Source of the DNA: Amycolatopsis jiangsuensis | Lineage (GTDB): Bacteria; Actinomycetota; Actinomycetes; Mycobacteriales; Pseudonocardiaceae | NCBI RefSeq assembly: GCF_014204865.1 | Contig: NZ_JACHMG010000001.1 | Span: 7,466,501-7,530,500 of the forward strand | DNA: 64,000 nt | Direction: 5' to 3' | Part shown: positions 46,137 through 55,738 of the stretch, in pieces | How the letters are laid out: every line of letters starts with the position of its first letter | Position numbering within the stretch: position 1 is the stretch's first letter | Position numbers and translations under genes: made by a program | The notes under the pieces: model-generated | What the model saw: only the letters and a program-made list of their open reading frames with translations | Told to the model about the DNA's origin: nothing | Database searches by the model: none

Positions 46137-49100
46137 TCAGCGGGTGGGGTCCTTGCCGTTGGGCTGGGACGGGCCGGGGCCGGGGGACCACCAGCCCCAG
46201 ACGGTCCTCTCCCCGCGTACGACGGTCGGCGCGACCCCGGTGGTGAACGGTTCGACCTGCTTGAGCTGGCCCCACGACTGGCTCGGCTGGCCGATCAGGA
46301 AGCTGGGCACCTCCGGTTCGTCCGCGAGTTCTTCGAGCCAGCCGTTCGGGCCGCCGTTGGTGCTCGAGGCCCAGCCTGCCTCGTCGGCCAGCCCGCCCGA
46401 GGTGATCCGGTAGTCGGGCACCTCGGAAATGCCGTCGTGCGAGGTGACCGGCTCGGCGCAGGGGTAGACGAACGACGCCGGCCAGTCGACGTAGACGGAT
46501 TTGCCGGCCAGCTTGTCGGTCAGCGTGGTGAAGGACGGCACGCGGGGTGCCGAGGCGGCGATCCAGCCGTCCTCGGTGAGGTCGTTGTCCACGATGTTGA
46601 TCCGCACCGAGGTGGTCTGTGGTGGCAGATCGCGCAGGTTGATCCGGGTGTCGCCCCAGCCCCCGGTGCCCGCGCCCGGCGGGAGCACGAACTGGCTGCG
46701 CAGCACCTTCACGCCGGTCGGCGTGGTCACGCCGTAGTCCAGGCTCACGGAGGAGGGCCGGCGCGGCTGCCCGGCGGTGGCGACCACGATCTGCCCGTCC
46801 GGGCGTTTACCGGCCAGCTCGTACCAGTCGCTGCGCAGCCGGCCGGCCCGGGTCTGCGGGTCGAGGTAGCTGCTCCACATCGGCACGTCCTGCCGGGTGA
46901 AGCCGTGCGGGGGTTCGGCCAGCGGGTCGTCCTCGTCGATCGGGCTGATGTGGAAGCCCTCCTGGATGCGCCCGTTGTCCCGGTTGGGGTCGGGCAGCGG
47001 CGAGGGTGTCTGCTCCTCCGGCGCCACGGTCCGCTGCTCCGGCTGCGGGTGCAGGACGCTCTTGGCCGGGTCGGTCTCCACCATCACGTGGTCGGAGAGG
47101 TTACAGCTGTTTCCGAGCAGGTGCCGGAAGTTCGCCGCGCCGAGGCTGTAGCTGTCCCGCTGGGTGTAGATCGCGGACGCCATCGTGTAGACCTCGCCTG
47201 CCGCGACCAGGCCGCAGACCACCACGAGCGACAGCGAACCCAGCCGCAGCGACCGGCTCCGGCCTTCCTGAGTGGCCACCGGCGCACCCGGCCGGTGCGC
47301 GCGGATGTTCTCGACGAAGGCGTAGATCCCGGCGATCGCCGCGGCGGCGAGCAGGATCGTGGACAGCGGCACCCCGGCGATCGAGGGCGCCGAGCCACTC
47401 CACGGCACCCCGAGGCGCGAGACGAACCAGTAGGTGTTCGGCCCGGTCGCGGCCAGCGCGCCGACCGCCAGCAGCACGGCCAGAAACGCCGCGCGGTTGC
47501 GATTCGAGCGCAGCACTGTGGAGCTGGTGGCCAGCGCGGTGAGCGCGGCCATCGAGGCACCCACCGCGGCGAATGCGCCGAAGTGGTGCGTCCACTTGGT
47601 CGGCGTGAGCGCGAGCAGCAGGAAGAACAGCGCGGTGGTGCCGATCAGCCGGCGGCTCGGGCCGAGCGCGGCCCCGGGGATCCGGCCGCGGCGCAGCAGC
47701 ACGACCAGGCAGGTGACCGTGCACAGCAGCACCAGCAGCACCGGGAACCGCCGCGGCGCCGAACCGTCCGGCAGCTTTTCGAACAGCAGCTGGTAACGCA
47801 CGAGTTCCTGGAACCACGACAGGTTCGGGCCGACCGCCGTGCGGATCCGGGTGGCCTCGCTGACCGTGGCGAACGTCTGGTCGGCGAACACCACCACGAG
47901 CACCAGCAGCCCGGACGCGGCGATCGGCGCGAGGATCGGCAGCCAGCCGTCGCTCGAGCGCTGGCGGACCAGCTTGAACAACGGCCGTGCGGCGACCAGG
48001 AAGGGAGCCACCGCGATCAGCCCGGTCGGGGTCGCGGCGAGGGTGAACGCGGCCGCGGTGAGGCCGAGGCACAGCGGCAGCAGCCGCCGGGTGACCAGCG
48101 CGCGTTCCACCGCGCAGATCGCCAGCAGCGAGCCCAGCGCGGCGACCGGTTCCGGGCGCACGCCGTTGTTGTAGGGCATCCACCACACCAGGAAGACCGC
48201 GGCGGCCGCCCAGCCCGCCGCGCGGCTGCCCCGCACCTGTGTGCCCAGCCGCGGCATCACCTCGCGGCTGATCAGCAGCCAGCTGATCACGCCCAGCAGG
48301 TAGGAGGGCAGCCGGATCCACGGCGGCACCGTGCTGACGTGCGTCATCAGCTCGTACAGGTGGTAGAACCAGCCGAACGGGGCCTCCGCGACCCCGAACC
48401 AGCGGTGGTAATTGGTGAGGAAGCCGGTCTGCTCGGTGACTCTGGCCATGGTGAGGATGTAGCCGTCGTCGGAGGTCACCGGCCCGATGAACACCCACGC
48501 GCCGAGCGTCACGATCACCGCCGCGTCGCGGCCGGTCAGCCGCCACCAGCCCACCGGTGCCCAGCGCGGCGCGCGGCGGGCGAAGCCGGAGTCCATCCGC
48601 CACACCACGATCAGGCAGCCCAGGAACGACAGCACGCCGAGGATCCCGATGGTGAGCTTCAGCGCGGTCGGCGAAGTCTGGTAGCGGGTGTCCGGGGTGA
48701 CCGAGACGTGCAGCCCGGCGATCGGATCGCGGACCGCGCTGACCGACGAGTAGATGCCGACCACCCGCGGCCGTACGTCACCGTTGGCGTGGAAGATCGG
48801 GGTGCCGCCGACCGACAGGGTCATCTGGCCGGCGTCCGAGGCGAGCTCGACCGTGCAGTCCTCGGGCGGCAGCGGCTGCTGCGCGATCTGCTGGCCCTGG
48901 CTGGAGGCCAGCAGCACGCCGTTGTCCACGCGCAGCTGCATCCCGACGCCCTTGCCCGCCTGCGGGCCGGTGGCGTCGTCGGGGACGGTGCCGAACAGCA
49001 GCGCCGGGCCGGTGCTGCGCGCGTCGAGCGAGCGGATCGTGGCGCACGGCAGGTCGGCCCGCATCTCCTGCGCCCAGTAGCCGGTCAAGGGCGCGTTGAC

Positions 49101-49223
49101 GGACCGGGTGTCGGACCCGGCCGGCCAGACGACCTCGGCGGTGTCCTGCACGACCGGCAGGAACGGATAGGCCAGGGCACACAGCGCCGAAAGCAGCCCC
49201 AGCACTACGGCGATCGGACGCAT
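46137..49223 (-). CDS. Arabinosyltransferase of the EmbA/B/C family
   Basis: 1028 residues, a GT-C membrane enzyme using decaprenyl-phosphoryl arabinose. An N-terminal signal anchor (VVLGLLSALCALAYPFLPV) is followed by an extracellular lectin-like domain, about a dozen transmembrane helices, the catalytic VTSDDGYILTMAR loop and the NNGVRPEPVAALGS motif. A large periplasmic C-terminal carbohydrate-binding domain completes it (NIVDNDLTEDGWIAASAPR and DWPASFVYPCAEPV). It builds arabinan for arabinogalactan or lipoarabinomannan. It is flanked by cobalamin genes without functional link. No clear ribosome site at ATG 49223. Confidence 0.93.
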   Translation of the reverse strand: MRPIAVVLGLLSALCALAYPFLPVVQDTAEVVWPAGSDTRSVNAPLTGYWAQEMRADLPCATIRSLDARSTGPALLFGTVPDDATGPQAGKGVGMQLRVDNGVLLASSQGQQIAQQPLPPEDCTVELASDAGQMTLSVGGTPIFHANGDVRPRVVGIYSSVSAVRDPIAGLHVSVTPDTRYQTSPTALKLTIGILGVLSFLGCLIVVWRMDSGFARRAPRWAPVGWWRLTGRDAAVIVTLGAWVFIGPVTSDDGYILTMARVTEQTGFLTNYHRWFGVAEAPFGWFYHLYELMTHVSTVPPWIRLPSYLLGVISWLLISREVMPRLGTQVRGSRAAGWAAAAVFLVWWMPYNNGVRPEPVAALGSLLAICAVERALVTRRLLPLCLGLTAAAFTLAATPTGLIAVAPFLVAARPLFKLVRQRSSDGWLPILAPIAASGLLVLVVVFADQTFATVSEATRIRTAVGPNLSWFQELVRYQLLFEKLPDGSAPRRFPVLLVLLCTVTCLVVLLRRGRIPGAALGPSRRLIGTTALFFLLLALTPTKWTHHFGAFAAVGASMAALTALATSSTVLRSNRNRAAFLAVLLAVGALAATGPNTYWFVSRLGVPWSGSAPSIAGVPLSTILLAAAAIAGIYAFVENIRAHRPGAPVATQEGRSRSLRLGSLSLVVVCGLVAAGEVYTMASAIYTQRDSYSLGAANFRHLLGNSCNLSDHVMVETDPAKSVLHPQPEQRTVAPEEQTPSPLPDPNRDNGRIQEGFHISPIDEDDPLAEPPHGFTRQDVPMWSSYLDPQTRAGRLRSDWYELAGKRPDGQIVVATAGQPRRPSSVSLDYGVTTPTGVKVLRSQFVLPPGAGTGGWGDTRINLRDLPPQTTSVRINIVDNDLTEDGWIAASAPRVPSFTTLTDKLAGKSVYVDWPASFVYPCAEPVTSHDGISEVPDYRITSGGLADEAGWASSTNGGPNGWLEELADEPEVPSFLIGQPSQSWGQLKQVEPFTTGVAPTVVRGERTVWGWWSPGPGPSQPNGKDPTR

Positions 49224-49256
49224 CGGAGAAAAACTTTATCGGTGCTGACTTCGTGC

Positions 49257-49901
49257 TTACTTCGGCCCCTGATCACGGTGGGTGAAGCGCTCGTGGTGCA
49301 CCACCTCGGCCAGCGGGGCGCGGTGGCGCCAGCCGTGCCGTTCCAGGTCCGGGGTGCGCGCGAGGGCGGTGACCGGTCCGACGCACAGCCAGGCGACCGG
49401 GCGGATGCCGTCCGGAATGCCGAGCAGCCCGGCCAGCACCGGTTCGCGGTAGAAGCTCACCCAGCCCACGCCGAGGCCTTCCGCGGTCGCGGCCAGCCAC
49501 AGGTTCTGGATCGCCAGGCACACCGAGTACAGCCCGGCGTCCGCGATCGCGTGCCTGCCGAGCACGGCGGGTGCCCCGCGCTGTTCGTCGTAGGTGACCA
49601 CGATGCCGAGGCCGGACTCGCGGATCCCCTCGATCTTGATCCGGGAGAACGTCTCCGCGCGCTCGCCGTCGAGGGAAGCGGCGAAGACAGCACGCTCGTC
49701 CTGTACGTGCCGGGCGAACGCTTCGCGTGTATCGGCGTCGCGCACCAGCACGAAGTCCCACGGCTGGCTGAGCCCCACGCTCGGTGCGGCGTGCGCGGCG
49801 GTCAGCACCCGCGTGAGCACCGCTTCGTCCACCGGCTCGCCGGTGAACTCGCCGCGCACGTCACGACGGCGGTGCAGGACCTCGTAGAAGTGCTCGTTCA
49901 T
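49257..49901 (-). CDS. bluB: 5,6-dimethylbenzimidazole synthase BluB
   Basis: 214 residues of the nitroreductase-like flavin family. BluB cleaves reduced FMN with O2 to give dimethylbenzimidazole, the lower ligand of B12. The N-terminus FYEVLHRRRDVRGEF, the middle APSVGLSQPWDFVLV and LWLAATAEGLGVGWVSFY are diagnostic. The start is ATG 49901, overlapping the cobK stop (ATGA); ATG 49916 upstream is less likely. It is the last gene of the cobL operon. With cobT and cobU in the window it completes nucleotide-loop synthesis. Confidence 0.93.
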   Translation of the reverse strand: MNEHFYEVLHRRRDVRGEFTGEPVDEAVLTRVLTAAHAAPSVGLSQPWDFVLVRDADTREAFARHVQDERAVFAASLDGERAETFSRIKIEGIRESGLGIVVTYDEQRGAPAVLGRHAIADAGLYSVCLAIQNLWLAATAEGLGVGWVSFYREPVLAGLLGIPDGIRPVAWLCVGPVTALARTPDLERHGWRHRAPLAEVVHHERFTHRDQGPK

Positions 49902-50626
49902 CGGCTCAGTACCCATTCCACGGCTTCGGTCACTTCGGCGGTCTCGTCAGCGCACAGGCGTGGTGGACGACGCACTACGACAACCGGCAAGCCCAGCTCT
50001 CGCGCAGCGGTGAGCTTCGCTGCGGTCATCGTGCCGCCGCTGTCCTTCGTCACCAGTACGTCGATGCCGTGCTCGGTCATCAGCGCGCGCTCACCGGCGA
50101 CCTCGTACGGTCCTCGCGCGAGCAGCACTTCGTGGTGACGCGGCAGTGGTGAATCAGGGGGATCGACGCAGCGGATCAGGAACCACAGTGCGTCGAGAGC
50201 GGCGAACGCTGCGAGACCCTGCCGTCCGCTGGTCAGGAACACGCGCGTGCCCAGGCTGGGCAGCATCGCCGCTGCTTCGCCGATGTCGGCTGCCCACTGC
50301 CAACGGTCGCCCTCCACCGGTTGCCAGCCTGGCCGGGCGAGCCGCAGCAGCGGAACATTCGCTACCCGGGTTGCGCGGACGGCGTTGGCGCCGATCCGTT
50401 CGGCGAACGGATGCGTGGCGTCCACGACTGCGCGCACGCTGTGTTCCCTCAGCCACGCCGTCAGCCCTTCGACGCCACCAAAGCCGCCTACGCGTACCTC
50501 GCCGACCGGCAGTCGAGGACGTGCGACTCTGCCGGCCAGCGAAGAGACCACCGTGACGCCGCGCTCGAACAGCTGTGCGGCAAGCGTTCGGGCTTCGGCT
50601 GTGCCACCCAGGATGAGGACGGTCAT
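49898..50626 (-). CDS. cobK: Precorrin-6A reductase
   Basis: 242 residues. It reduces precorrin-6A to 6B with NADPH. The N-terminal Rossmann motif LILGGTAEARTLA, the middle VVDATHPFAERIGANA and LTSGRQGLAAF, and VTKDSGGTMTAAKLTAA near the C-terminus are hallmarks of CobK/CbiJ. Start ATG 50626 and stop 49898 overlap the flanking genes by four bases (ATGA), so it is translated in line with the Gfo/Idh-like gene and bluB. Confidence 0.94.
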   Translation of the reverse strand: MTVLILGGTAEARTLAAQLFERGVTVVSSLAGRVARPRLPVGEVRVGGFGGVEGLTAWLREHSVRAVVDATHPFAERIGANAVRATRVANVPLLRLARPGWQPVEGDRWQWAADIGEAAAMLPSLGTRVFLTSGRQGLAAFAALDALWFLIRCVDPPDSPLPRHHEVLLARGPYEVAGERALMTEHGIDVLVTKDSGGTMTAAKLTAARELGLPVVVVRRPPRLCADETAEVTEAVEWVLSR

Positions 50627-51633
50627 CCGCCGTATCCGACGGCTGCGCGCCAGCGGTCGAGCGTGCGCATGTTGGCGACGGTCTCGGCCCAAGTCAGTTC
50701 TGGTGACTGACGGTCGGCCAGGTGCCGGGCGACGTGGTCGGCTTCGCGGATGAACAACCCTTCGGTGGCCTCGACTTCGATCACCTCCGGCTCGCCCGTA
50801 CCGCGGGTCAGGAAGAGCGTGGACACGCCGGGCGGACGCATCTCGTGGGTCCACGCCGGGGTGGATACGTGCAGCTGCCCGGCAGTGCCGTACACGCGGA
50901 TGTGATCGTCCTGTGCGAGCCGGTATCCGCAGGACAGCTGCGCGATGATGCCGCCGGGCAGGCGGAGCAGGCCCATCGCGAACTCGTCCACGCCGTCGCC
51001 GGTCAGCCTGGCCATGCCGGTCACGTCGGACGGCTCGGCCACGGCGGTGCCGGTGGCGGCCTGTGCGACGAGCCGCGCCAGCGACGTGCAGTAGCAGCCG
51101 ACGTCGAGGATCCCACCGCCGCCGAGCGCCGGGTCGGCCAGCCGAGCCGCGTCGTTCGCCCCGGAATCGAAGCTGAACGTGACGTCCACTGCGCGGACCT
51201 CGCCGATCGCTCCGGACTCGATCAGCTCGACCAGCCGCCGGGTCTGCGGGTGCAGCCGGTACATGAACGCTTCCATCAGGAAGACGTCGTGGCGCCGGGC
51301 GGCGTCGACGACCCGCTCCGCTTCGGCCGCGGTCACCGTGAGCGGCTTCTCGCACAGGATGTGCTTCCCGGCTTCGGCGGCGCGGACGGCCCACTCCGCG
51401 TGCAAGGCGTGCGGAGTCGCGATGTAGACGGCGTCGACCTCGGGATCGGCGAGGAGGTCTTCGTAGCTGCCGTGGGCATTCGGAACACCGAAGCGGGTGG
51501 CGAACTCCCGCGCGCGCTCCGACGACCGCGCGGCGACTGCCGTGAGGACGCCGTGCCGGCTTTGCCGGACGCCTGCGGCGAATTCGGCGGCGATCGTCCC
51601 GGTGGCCAGCAGGCCCCAGCGCAGGTTCGTCAC
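50623..51633 (-). CDS. Gfo/Idh/MocA-family oxidoreductase embedded in the cobalamin operon
   Basis: 336 residues. The N-terminal NAD(P) Rossmann domain starts WGLLATGTIAAEFAAGV, with VAARSSERAREFA and the conserved ATPHALHAEWAVRAAEAGKHILCEKPLT (EKP motif). The C-terminal substrate domain has ALGGGGILDVGCYCTSLARL. Family members oxidise or reduce sugars, inositols or related polyols. It is joined by ATGA overlaps to cobM upstream and cobK downstream. Nothing in the standard B12 pathway assigns it a step, and cobF, a candidate gap in the precorrin-5 to 6A conversion, was not found in the window. A role in corrin synthesis is possible but unproven; it may also be unrelated cargo. Confidence 0.85.
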   Translation of the reverse strand: MTNLRWGLLATGTIAAEFAAGVRQSRHGVLTAVAARSSERAREFATRFGVPNAHGSYEDLLADPEVDAVYIATPHALHAEWAVRAAEAGKHILCEKPLTVTAAEAERVVDAARRHDVFLMEAFMYRLHPQTRRLVELIESGAIGEVRAVDVTFSFDSGANDAARLADPALGGGGILDVGCYCTSLARLVAQAATGTAVAEPSDVTGMARLTGDGVDEFAMGLLRLPGGIIAQLSCGYRLAQDDHIRVYGTAGQLHVSTPAWTHEMRPPGVSTLFLTRGTGEPEVIEVEATEGLFIREADHVARHLADRQSPELTWAETVANMRTLDRWRAAVGYGG

Positions 51634-52391
51634 AGTGACTCCGGTTGGCTCGCGCGGTCACGGGTGCTCGAGTACAGGAAGCTGTCCGGGAATCCGGCCG
51701 CGGAGAGGACCCTGCCGACGAAGATCGTGGCAGCGCGGGTCATCCCGGCTGCCCGAGCTTGCCCGGCGATGTCGCTGAGCGTGCCGCGTACCACTGTCTC
51801 GCCGGGCTGGCTGGCCAGCGCGACCACGGCGGCCGGGCAGTCCTCGCCGTAGTACGGCGCGAGTTCTCCGGTGACGCGTTCGATGTGGTTGATCGCGAGG
51901 TGCAGGGCGAGCGTGGCGCCGCTGCGCGCGAAGTTCGCCAGCGTCTCACCGTCCGGCATCGCGGTGGAGCGGGCTTGCGCGCGTGTGATCACCAGACTCT
52001 GCCCGATCCCGGGCACGGTCAGCTCCCGGCCGAGCACAGCGGCGGAGGCAGCGAACGCAGGCACCCCCGGTACCAGCTCGTACGGAACGCCTTCGGTCTC
52101 CAGCCTGCGCGCTTGTTCGGCGACCGCGCTGTACAGCGAGGGGTCTCCAGAGCACAACCGTGCGACGTCGTGGCCCGCGCGGTGAGCCGAAACCAGCTTC
52201 GCGGCGATCTCGTCCAGGCTCAGGTTCGCTGTGTCGACCTGTTCCGCTTCCGGTGCGCAGTACGCCAGCAGATCGGTAGGCGTCATGCTCCCCGGGTACA
52301 GGCAGACGGCGCAGCGCGCGAGGAGATCCCGGCCGCGGACGGTGATCAAATCTGCCGCGCCGGGGCCGGCGCCGATGAAGTAGACGGTCAT
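51630..52391 (-). CDS. cobM: Precorrin-4 C11-methyltransferase
   Basis: 253 residues, a SAM-dependent tetrapyrrole methylase. Diagnostic motifs are TVYFIGAGPGAADLITVRG, CLYPGSMTPTDLLAYC, RLCSGDPSLYSAVAEQ, VPGVPAFAASAAVLG and FVGRVLSA near the end. The start is ATG 52391, four bases within the end of cobL; longer upstream start codons belong to the antisense of cobL. It makes precorrin-5. The stop overlaps the start of the Gfo/Idh-like gene. Confidence 0.95.
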   Translation of the reverse strand: MTVYFIGAGPGAADLITVRGRDLLARCAVCLYPGSMTPTDLLAYCAPEAEQVDTANLSLDEIAAKLVSAHRAGHDVARLCSGDPSLYSAVAEQARRLETEGVPYELVPGVPAFAASAAVLGRELTVPGIGQSLVITRAQARSTAMPDGETLANFARSGATLALHLAINHIERVTGELAPYYGEDCPAAVVALASQPGETVVRGTLSDIAGQARAAGMTRAATIFVGRVLSAAGFPDSFLYSSTRDRASQPESL

Positions 52392-53542
52392 TCCCGGCTC
52401 CATTGGGTTACGGTGCGCGACGGCGTCCACCCTGTGAACCCGCCGAGCGGTCGTGCCTGCTCCACGCTGATTCGTTGCAGCTCGCCGCCATGCTGCCGGT
52501 ACGCCGTGGCGAGGAGATGTTCGGCCTCCAGCGTCACGCCGTGCGCGACGATGCGCGCGCCGGTCGCGAGGCACGCATCGAGGACTCCGGGCACGGTCAG
52601 TCCGCCGCCGATGAATACGGCGTCCGGCCGCTGCAGTCCAGTCAGCACGTCGGGTGCGGCGCCGCTGACCACGTGCAGCTCGGGTACACCGAGGGCGTGC
52701 GCGTTGCGCGCGATCCGTTCGACGCGCGAAGAGTCACGTTCGACCGCGACAGCTCGGTTGAGCGGGTGCGTACGGGACCACTCGATACCGATGCTGCCCA
52801 CGCCCGCGCCGACGTCCCACAGCAGTTCGCCTGGCGCCGGGGCGAGCCGAGAAAGCGCCGAGACGCGCAGATCGCGTTTGGTGAGCTGACCGTCGTGTTC
52901 GTACGCGTCGTCGGGCAGTCCAGTGAGCGGCAGGCGGGGACCGTGGCAGATCAGTGCGAACACAGTCAGCGGACCCGGCTCGTACGTCCACCCGTCAGCG
53001 ATTCGCTCGTCTTCGGCGCCCAGGTTCTCCAACGTGGTCAACGTCGACTTGCCGTAGCCACGCGCGGTGAGAAGTTCGCGAAGCTCGGTCACGCTGCCGC
53101 CGAGTACGAGGATCTTCCGGCCCGGCGTAAGTGCCCGCGCGACGCGATCCGCGGCACGCCCGACCACAGTGACTACTTCCGTCTCTTCGAAGGACCAGCC
53201 GAGCCGTGCGCGCGCCAGCGTCGCGGACGACAGCGCCGGCAGTACCTCGATCTCGTAGCCGCGGTCGCGCAGCGTGGTGGCGATACCGGACAGCAGGGGA
53301 TCGCCGCTAGCCAGGACGCAGACTTGGCGACCGTCGTACTCGCCGAGCACGCCGTCGAGCGCGGGCAGCAACGGGCTGGGCCACGGCCGCGTACGCACCT
53401 CTGCTGGCAGGTACGCAAGCTGACGCGGCGAACCGAGCACTACATCGGCCCTCAGCACCGCTTCGCGCGCCCGCGCGGACAGCCCCGGCCAGCCGTCGGC
53501 TCCGATGCCGACCACGGTCGGACGGCGTGATTTTTCGCGCAC
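52388..53542 (-). CDS. cobL: Precorrin-6Y C5,15-methyltransferase (decarboxylating)
   Basis: 384 residues combining a tetrapyrrole methylase half (VVGIGADGWPGLSARAREAV, LASGDPLLSGIATTL) and a C-terminal CbiT-like methyltransferase half (LLWDVGAGVGSIGIEWSR, VFIGGGLTVPGVLDACL). It methylates C5 and C15 and decarboxylates the ring C acetate, giving precorrin-8X. The start is GTG 53542, just before the methylase motif; the frame remains open far upstream only because it is antisense to the chelatase gene. It is first in the cobL-cobM-oxidoreductase-cobK-bluB operon, divergent from the chelatase with 69 bp between. Confidence 0.94.
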   Translation of the reverse strand: MREKSRRPTVVGIGADGWPGLSARAREAVLRADVVLGSPRQLAYLPAEVRTRPWPSPLLPALDGVLGEYDGRQVCVLASGDPLLSGIATTLRDRGYEIEVLPALSSATLARARLGWSFEETEVVTVVGRAADRVARALTPGRKILVLGGSVTELRELLTARGYGKSTLTTLENLGAEDERIADGWTYEPGPLTVFALICHGPRLPLTGLPDDAYEHDGQLTKRDLRVSALSRLAPAPGELLWDVGAGVGSIGIEWSRTHPLNRAVAVERDSSRVERIARNAHALGVPELHVVSGAAPDVLTGLQRPDAVFIGGGLTVPGVLDACLATGARIVAHGVTLEAEHLLATAYRQHGGELQRISVEQARPLGGFTGWTPSRTVTQWSRE

Positions 53543-53611
53543 GTCCGCCCACGCTAGACGACGCGTTTCCTGTGCGATGATCGGCCGGACGCCGACCACG
53601 AGGGAGTGCTC

Positions 53612-55738
53612 TTGAAGCCCTATCCGTTCACCGCCGTCGTCGGAATGCCGGATCTCCGGCTGGCGCTCGTGCTGTCCTCGATCTCGCCCGCTGTCGGCGG
53701 CGTGCTGGTGCGAGGGGAGAAGGGCACCGCGAAGTCGACCATGGTGCGTGCGCTGGCCGGGTTGCTGCCCGGCGTCGACGCGGTGGACGGCTGCCGCTTC
53801 TCCTGTGACCCGGTGACGCCGGACCCGCTGTGTCCCGATGGCCCGCACGCGTCCGGCGCGTCCGCGCACCGCCGGCCGGCGCGGCTTGTCGAGCTGCCCG
53901 TCGGCGCGGCGGAGGACCGGGTCGTCGGCTCGCTGAACCTGGAGAAGGCGCTGGCCGAAGGCGTCACTGACTACCAGCCGGGCCTGCTCGCCGCCGCGCA
54001 CCGCGGGTTGCTGTACGTCGACGAAGTCAATCTCCTGCACGACCACCTCGTGGACACGCTGCTCGACGCCGCCGCGATGGGCCGCGCGACCGTCGAGCGC
54101 GAAGGCGTCTCGGTCTCGCATGCCGCGCGGTTCGTGCTGATCGGCACCATGAACCCGGAGGAGGGCGAGCTGCGCCCGCAGCTGCTGGACCGGTTCGGGC
54201 TCACCGTCGAGGTCGTTTCCAGTCGCGATCCGGAACAGCGCGTGGAGGTCGTCCGGCGGCGGCTGGCCTACGAGGCGGATCCGGACGGCTTCGCCGGTGC
54301 CTACGCCGATGCCGACGCCGCACTGGCCGTGGAAATCGAGGCGGCACAACGACTTCTGCCTTCGGTGAAGCTGCCGGACGCGGCGTTGCGGCAGATCGCC
54401 GAGGTCTGCGCGTCGTTCGAGGTCGACGGGATGCGCGCGGACATCGTGACGGCGCGGACCGCGGTGGCGCACGCCGCGTGGGCCGGCCGCGAAGAAGTGA
54501 CCACAGAGGACATTCGCGTCGCCGCGCGGCTCGCGCTGCCGCACCGGCGGCGGCGGAACCCGTTCGACGCACCGGGGATTTCCGAGGACCAGCTCGAACA
54601 GGCGCTGTCGGACGCGCAGCTGCCGGAGGGGCCGGACGACGACAGTCCCGGTCCGCAGGACGGTGGCCCCGGCCCGGACGGCGACGGTCCGGACGACGGC
54701 GGATCCGGCCCGGAAGACAGCGGCCCGGAAGACAGTGGTCCGGACGGCGGTGGCTCGGACGGCGGTTCGAACGACGGTGACCCGGTCGGCGGTTCCCAGC
54801 AGTCCGACAGTGGCGAGCAGGGCGAACCTCCGGCGCCGTCCGAGAACCGCCAACCTCCGCAGCCGCCCGAGAATGATCAACCTCCGCAGCCGGGCGAGGG
54901 GAGTGGTTCGGTACCGCAGAACACTGTCGGTGCCGGCGACACCTTCCGTGCCCGGGTCTTTCGCGTGAAGGGCACCGGCGAAGGCGAGCGCGGCCGCCGG
55001 TCGAGGGCGATCACCGACAGCGGCCGGACGATCGGTGTGCAGCCCGCGAGCGTGCGTGCCGGCCGGCCGCATCTGCTCGCGACGATCCGGGCGGCGGCGC
55101 CCCACCAGCGTGTCCGTGGCCGCAGCGGCACCGGACTGCGGATGCGGCCGGGTGATCTGCGGTTCGCCCTGCGGGAAGGGCACGAGGGCAACCTGGTGCT
55201 GTTCTGCGTGGACGCGTCCGGCTCCATGGGTGCCCGGGCGCGGATGCGTGAGGTGAAGACGGCGGTGCTGTCCCTGCTGCTCGACGCCTACCAGCGGCGG
55301 GACAAGGTCGGTCTGGTCACGTTCCGTGGTGACGCGGCCGAGCTGGCCCTTCCGCCGACGATCAGCGTCGAAGCCGCCGCGGCGCGGCTCGAGGGGTTGC
55401 CGACGGGCGGGCGCACGCCGCTCGCCGAAGGCCTCGTGGAGGCCGCGCGGGTGCTGCGGGTGGAGTCCATCCGCGACCCGCGGCGGCGGCCGTTGCTCGT
55501 GCTCGTCACCGACGGGCGGGCCACCAGCGGCGCCGACGCGGTCGCGCGGGCGCAGGCCGCGGCCGGGCTGCTGGCGGACGTGACCACCGTCGTGATGGAC
55601 TGCGAGACCGGGCGGATGCGCCTCGGGCTGGCCGCGGAACTCGCCGGACACCTCGGTGCCGAACACGTGCCGCTGACCGACGTCGCGGCCGAGTCCCTGA
55701 CCTCGGCCGTGCGCGAGCGGACCGGGAGGGCTGCCTGA
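53612..55738 (+). CDS. ChlI/ChlD-type AAA+ and VWA cobaltochelatase subunit
   Basis: 708 residues. The N-terminal AAA+ domain resembles magnesium chelatase ChlI (VGMPDLRLAL, Walker A GEKGTAKST, Walker B LLYVDEVNLL, sensor GTMNPEEGELRPQLLDRFGL). A long acidic Pro/Asp/Gly linker (about 335-445) leads to a ChlD-like VWA domain with MIDAS DASGSMG and LVTDGRATSG. In mycobacteria such a protein replaces CobS/CobT as motor for CobN. Start: TTG 53612 with GAGGGAG 5-6 bases upstream; GTG 53606 lies too close to the ribosome site. First gene of the operon with cobO, cobB and cobC. Confidence 0.92.
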   Translation: MKPYPFTAVVGMPDLRLALVLSSISPAVGGVLVRGEKGTAKSTMVRALAGLLPGVDAVDGCRFSCDPVTPDPLCPDGPHASGASAHRRPARLVELPVGAAEDRVVGSLNLEKALAEGVTDYQPGLLAAAHRGLLYVDEVNLLHDHLVDTLLDAAAMGRATVEREGVSVSHAARFVLIGTMNPEEGELRPQLLDRFGLTVEVVSSRDPEQRVEVVRRRLAYEADPDGFAGAYADADAALAVEIEAAQRLLPSVKLPDAALRQIAEVCASFEVDGMRADIVTARTAVAHAAWAGREEVTTEDIRVAARLALPHRRRRNPFDAPGISEDQLEQALSDAQLPEGPDDDSPGPQDGGPGPDGDGPDDGGSGPEDSGPEDSGPDGGGSDGGSNDGDPVGGSQQSDSGEQGEPPAPSENRQPPQPPENDQPPQPGEGSGSVPQNTVGAGDTFRARVFRVKGTGEGERGRRSRAITDSGRTIGVQPASVRAGRPHLLATIRAAAPHQRVRGRSGTGLRMRPGDLRFALREGHEGNLVLFCVDASGSMGARARMREVKTAVLSLLLDAYQRRDKVGLVTFRGDAAELALPPTISVEAAAARLEGLPTGGRTPLAEGLVEAARVLRVESIRDPRRRPLLVLVTDGRATSGADAVARAQAAAGLLADVTTVVMDCETGRMRLGLAAELAGHLGAEHVPLTDVAAESLTSAVRERTGRAA

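Noticed and set aside
46437..50138. A plus-strand open frame of about 1233 codons
   Set aside because: It is antisense to the arabinosyltransferase and bluB, with a composition dominated by Arg, Gly and His as expected for a shadow.
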